A stretch of DNA of 15,052 bases from Nitrososphaerales archaeon TH5895 (GTDB lineage Archaea; Thermoproteota; Nitrososphaeria; Nitrososphaerales; Nitrososphaeraceae), in the NCBI GenBank assembly GCA_014523695.1, contig JAATVS010000009.1, positions 1-15,052 on the forward strand. The letters are read 5' to 3'. Made by a program: the position numbers and the translations under genes. A model generated the notes under the pieces. The model was not told the origin of the DNA and made no database searches. It saw nothing but the letters and a program-made list of their open reading frames with translations. Below, in pieces: positions 14,800-15,052 of the stretch (within the stretch, counting starts at the first letter, position 1; every line of letters begins with the position of its first letter).

Positions 14800-15052
14800 A
14801 CTATATCAGCATCACCATGGATAGATCGATCCCGAGACTAGATAAGTCAAAAACCGATTATTCCTATGAAAGGCAATTCTATTTAATGAAACAATTTCTT
14901 GAAATGCCAAATATTCCACACACAACACTAGGTGGTGCATCATAAATATTGATCTACGCAATAGCCATGCATTTTTTATGAATATCTTCTATTCTAAATT
15001 GAGGCGCTGCTACTAAAAAATGCCGAAGTTAGGCAAAGATGGATATCATCCG
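14800..15052. other. Intergenic region upstream of the LarA-like gene, to the window edge
   Basis: These 253 bases hold no convincing gene, tRNA or repeat. AT-rich stretches are present on both strands. The clearest for the leftward gene is described separately (14881-14887). Near the right edge an ATG at 15020 opens a rightward frame of only 11 codons before the window ends, and a leftward frame is open from 15052 to a stop near 14994. Either could belong to a neighbouring gene; the window is too short to decide. Confidence 0.4.
14881..14887 (-). promoter_or_regulatory. Possible TATA box of the LarA-like gene
   Basis: The minus strand reads TTTCATTAAATAG around this site, a plausible BRE plus TATA. 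It would give a leader of about 60 bases before the ATG at 14799. No better box lies at the leaderless distance. Evidence is weak. Confidence 0.35.

Noticed and set aside
15020..15052. Possible start of a rightward gene (ATG followed by 10 open codons)
   Set aside because: Only 11 codons are visible, with no Shine-Dalgarno and only a weak TATA-like stretch upstream. Too little to call a gene.
1..15052. CRISPR array, insertion sequence, prophage, toxin-antitoxin or other defence system
   Set aside because: No regularly spaced repeats, transposase, integrase or phage-like genes were seen on either strand. Gene order is typical of a conserved chromosomal region.

Overview
The window is chromosomal DNA from an archaeon, most likely of the phylum Thaumarchaeota (Nitrososphaerota). 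Three things point there. The largest RNA polymerase subunit is one uninterrupted 1275-codon gene joining the A' and A'' halves that most archaea encode separately. RpoH, NusA, eL30, uS12 and uS7 are archaeal in size and sequence. The cluster sits near an acyl-CoA carboxylase operon of the kind ammonia-oxidising thaumarchaea use for carbon fixation. DNA is moderately AT-rich, and every confident gene reads leftward (minus strand). Genus cannot be fixed from this sequence alone.

Right part, 14799 down to 3937, in transcription order: a LarA-like (DUF2088) protein of unclear function, rpoH, rpoB, rpoA (fused), rpl30e, a 237-base gap, nusA, rps12, rps7. This is the classic archaeal transcription/translation cluster. 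Most junctions are tight: rpoH-rpoB 18 bases, rpoB-rpoA 14, rpoA-rpl30e overlapping, nusA-rps12 0, rps12-rps7 5. Several Shine-Dalgarno sequences overlap the preceding stop codon. Non-ATG starts dominate: rpoH, rpoB (possibly), rpoA, nusA and rps12 all appear to use TTG. The rpl30e-nusA gap holds a TATA-like box, a short hairpin and a 9-base direct repeat, so nusA-rps12-rps7 probably also has its own promoter.

Middle, 3829 down to 2405: two genes I cannot assign a function, a 378-residue mainly helical protein and a 70-residue coiled-coil protein. Each has a TATA box placed for a leaderless or very short-leader transcript.

Left part, 2221 down to 1: pccB, the carboxyltransferase subunit of an acetyl-CoA/propionyl-CoA carboxylase, followed by accC, its biotin carboxylase subunit, cut by the window edge. 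In thaumarchaea this enzyme makes malonyl-CoA and methylmalonyl-CoA in the 3-hydroxypropionate/4-hydroxybutyrate cycle. accC has no ATG, GTG or TTG at its start; a strong Shine-Dalgarno overlapping the pccB stop points to an ATT start.

I saw no tRNA, rRNA, CRISPR array, insertion sequence or sign of recent gene transfer. This is a housekeeping region, and I found no convincing new multi-gene system. The points worth a second look are the accC start, the degenerate LarA-like gene beside rpoH, the inverted repeat at the pccB promoter, the rpl30e-nusA gap, and the two unknown genes.
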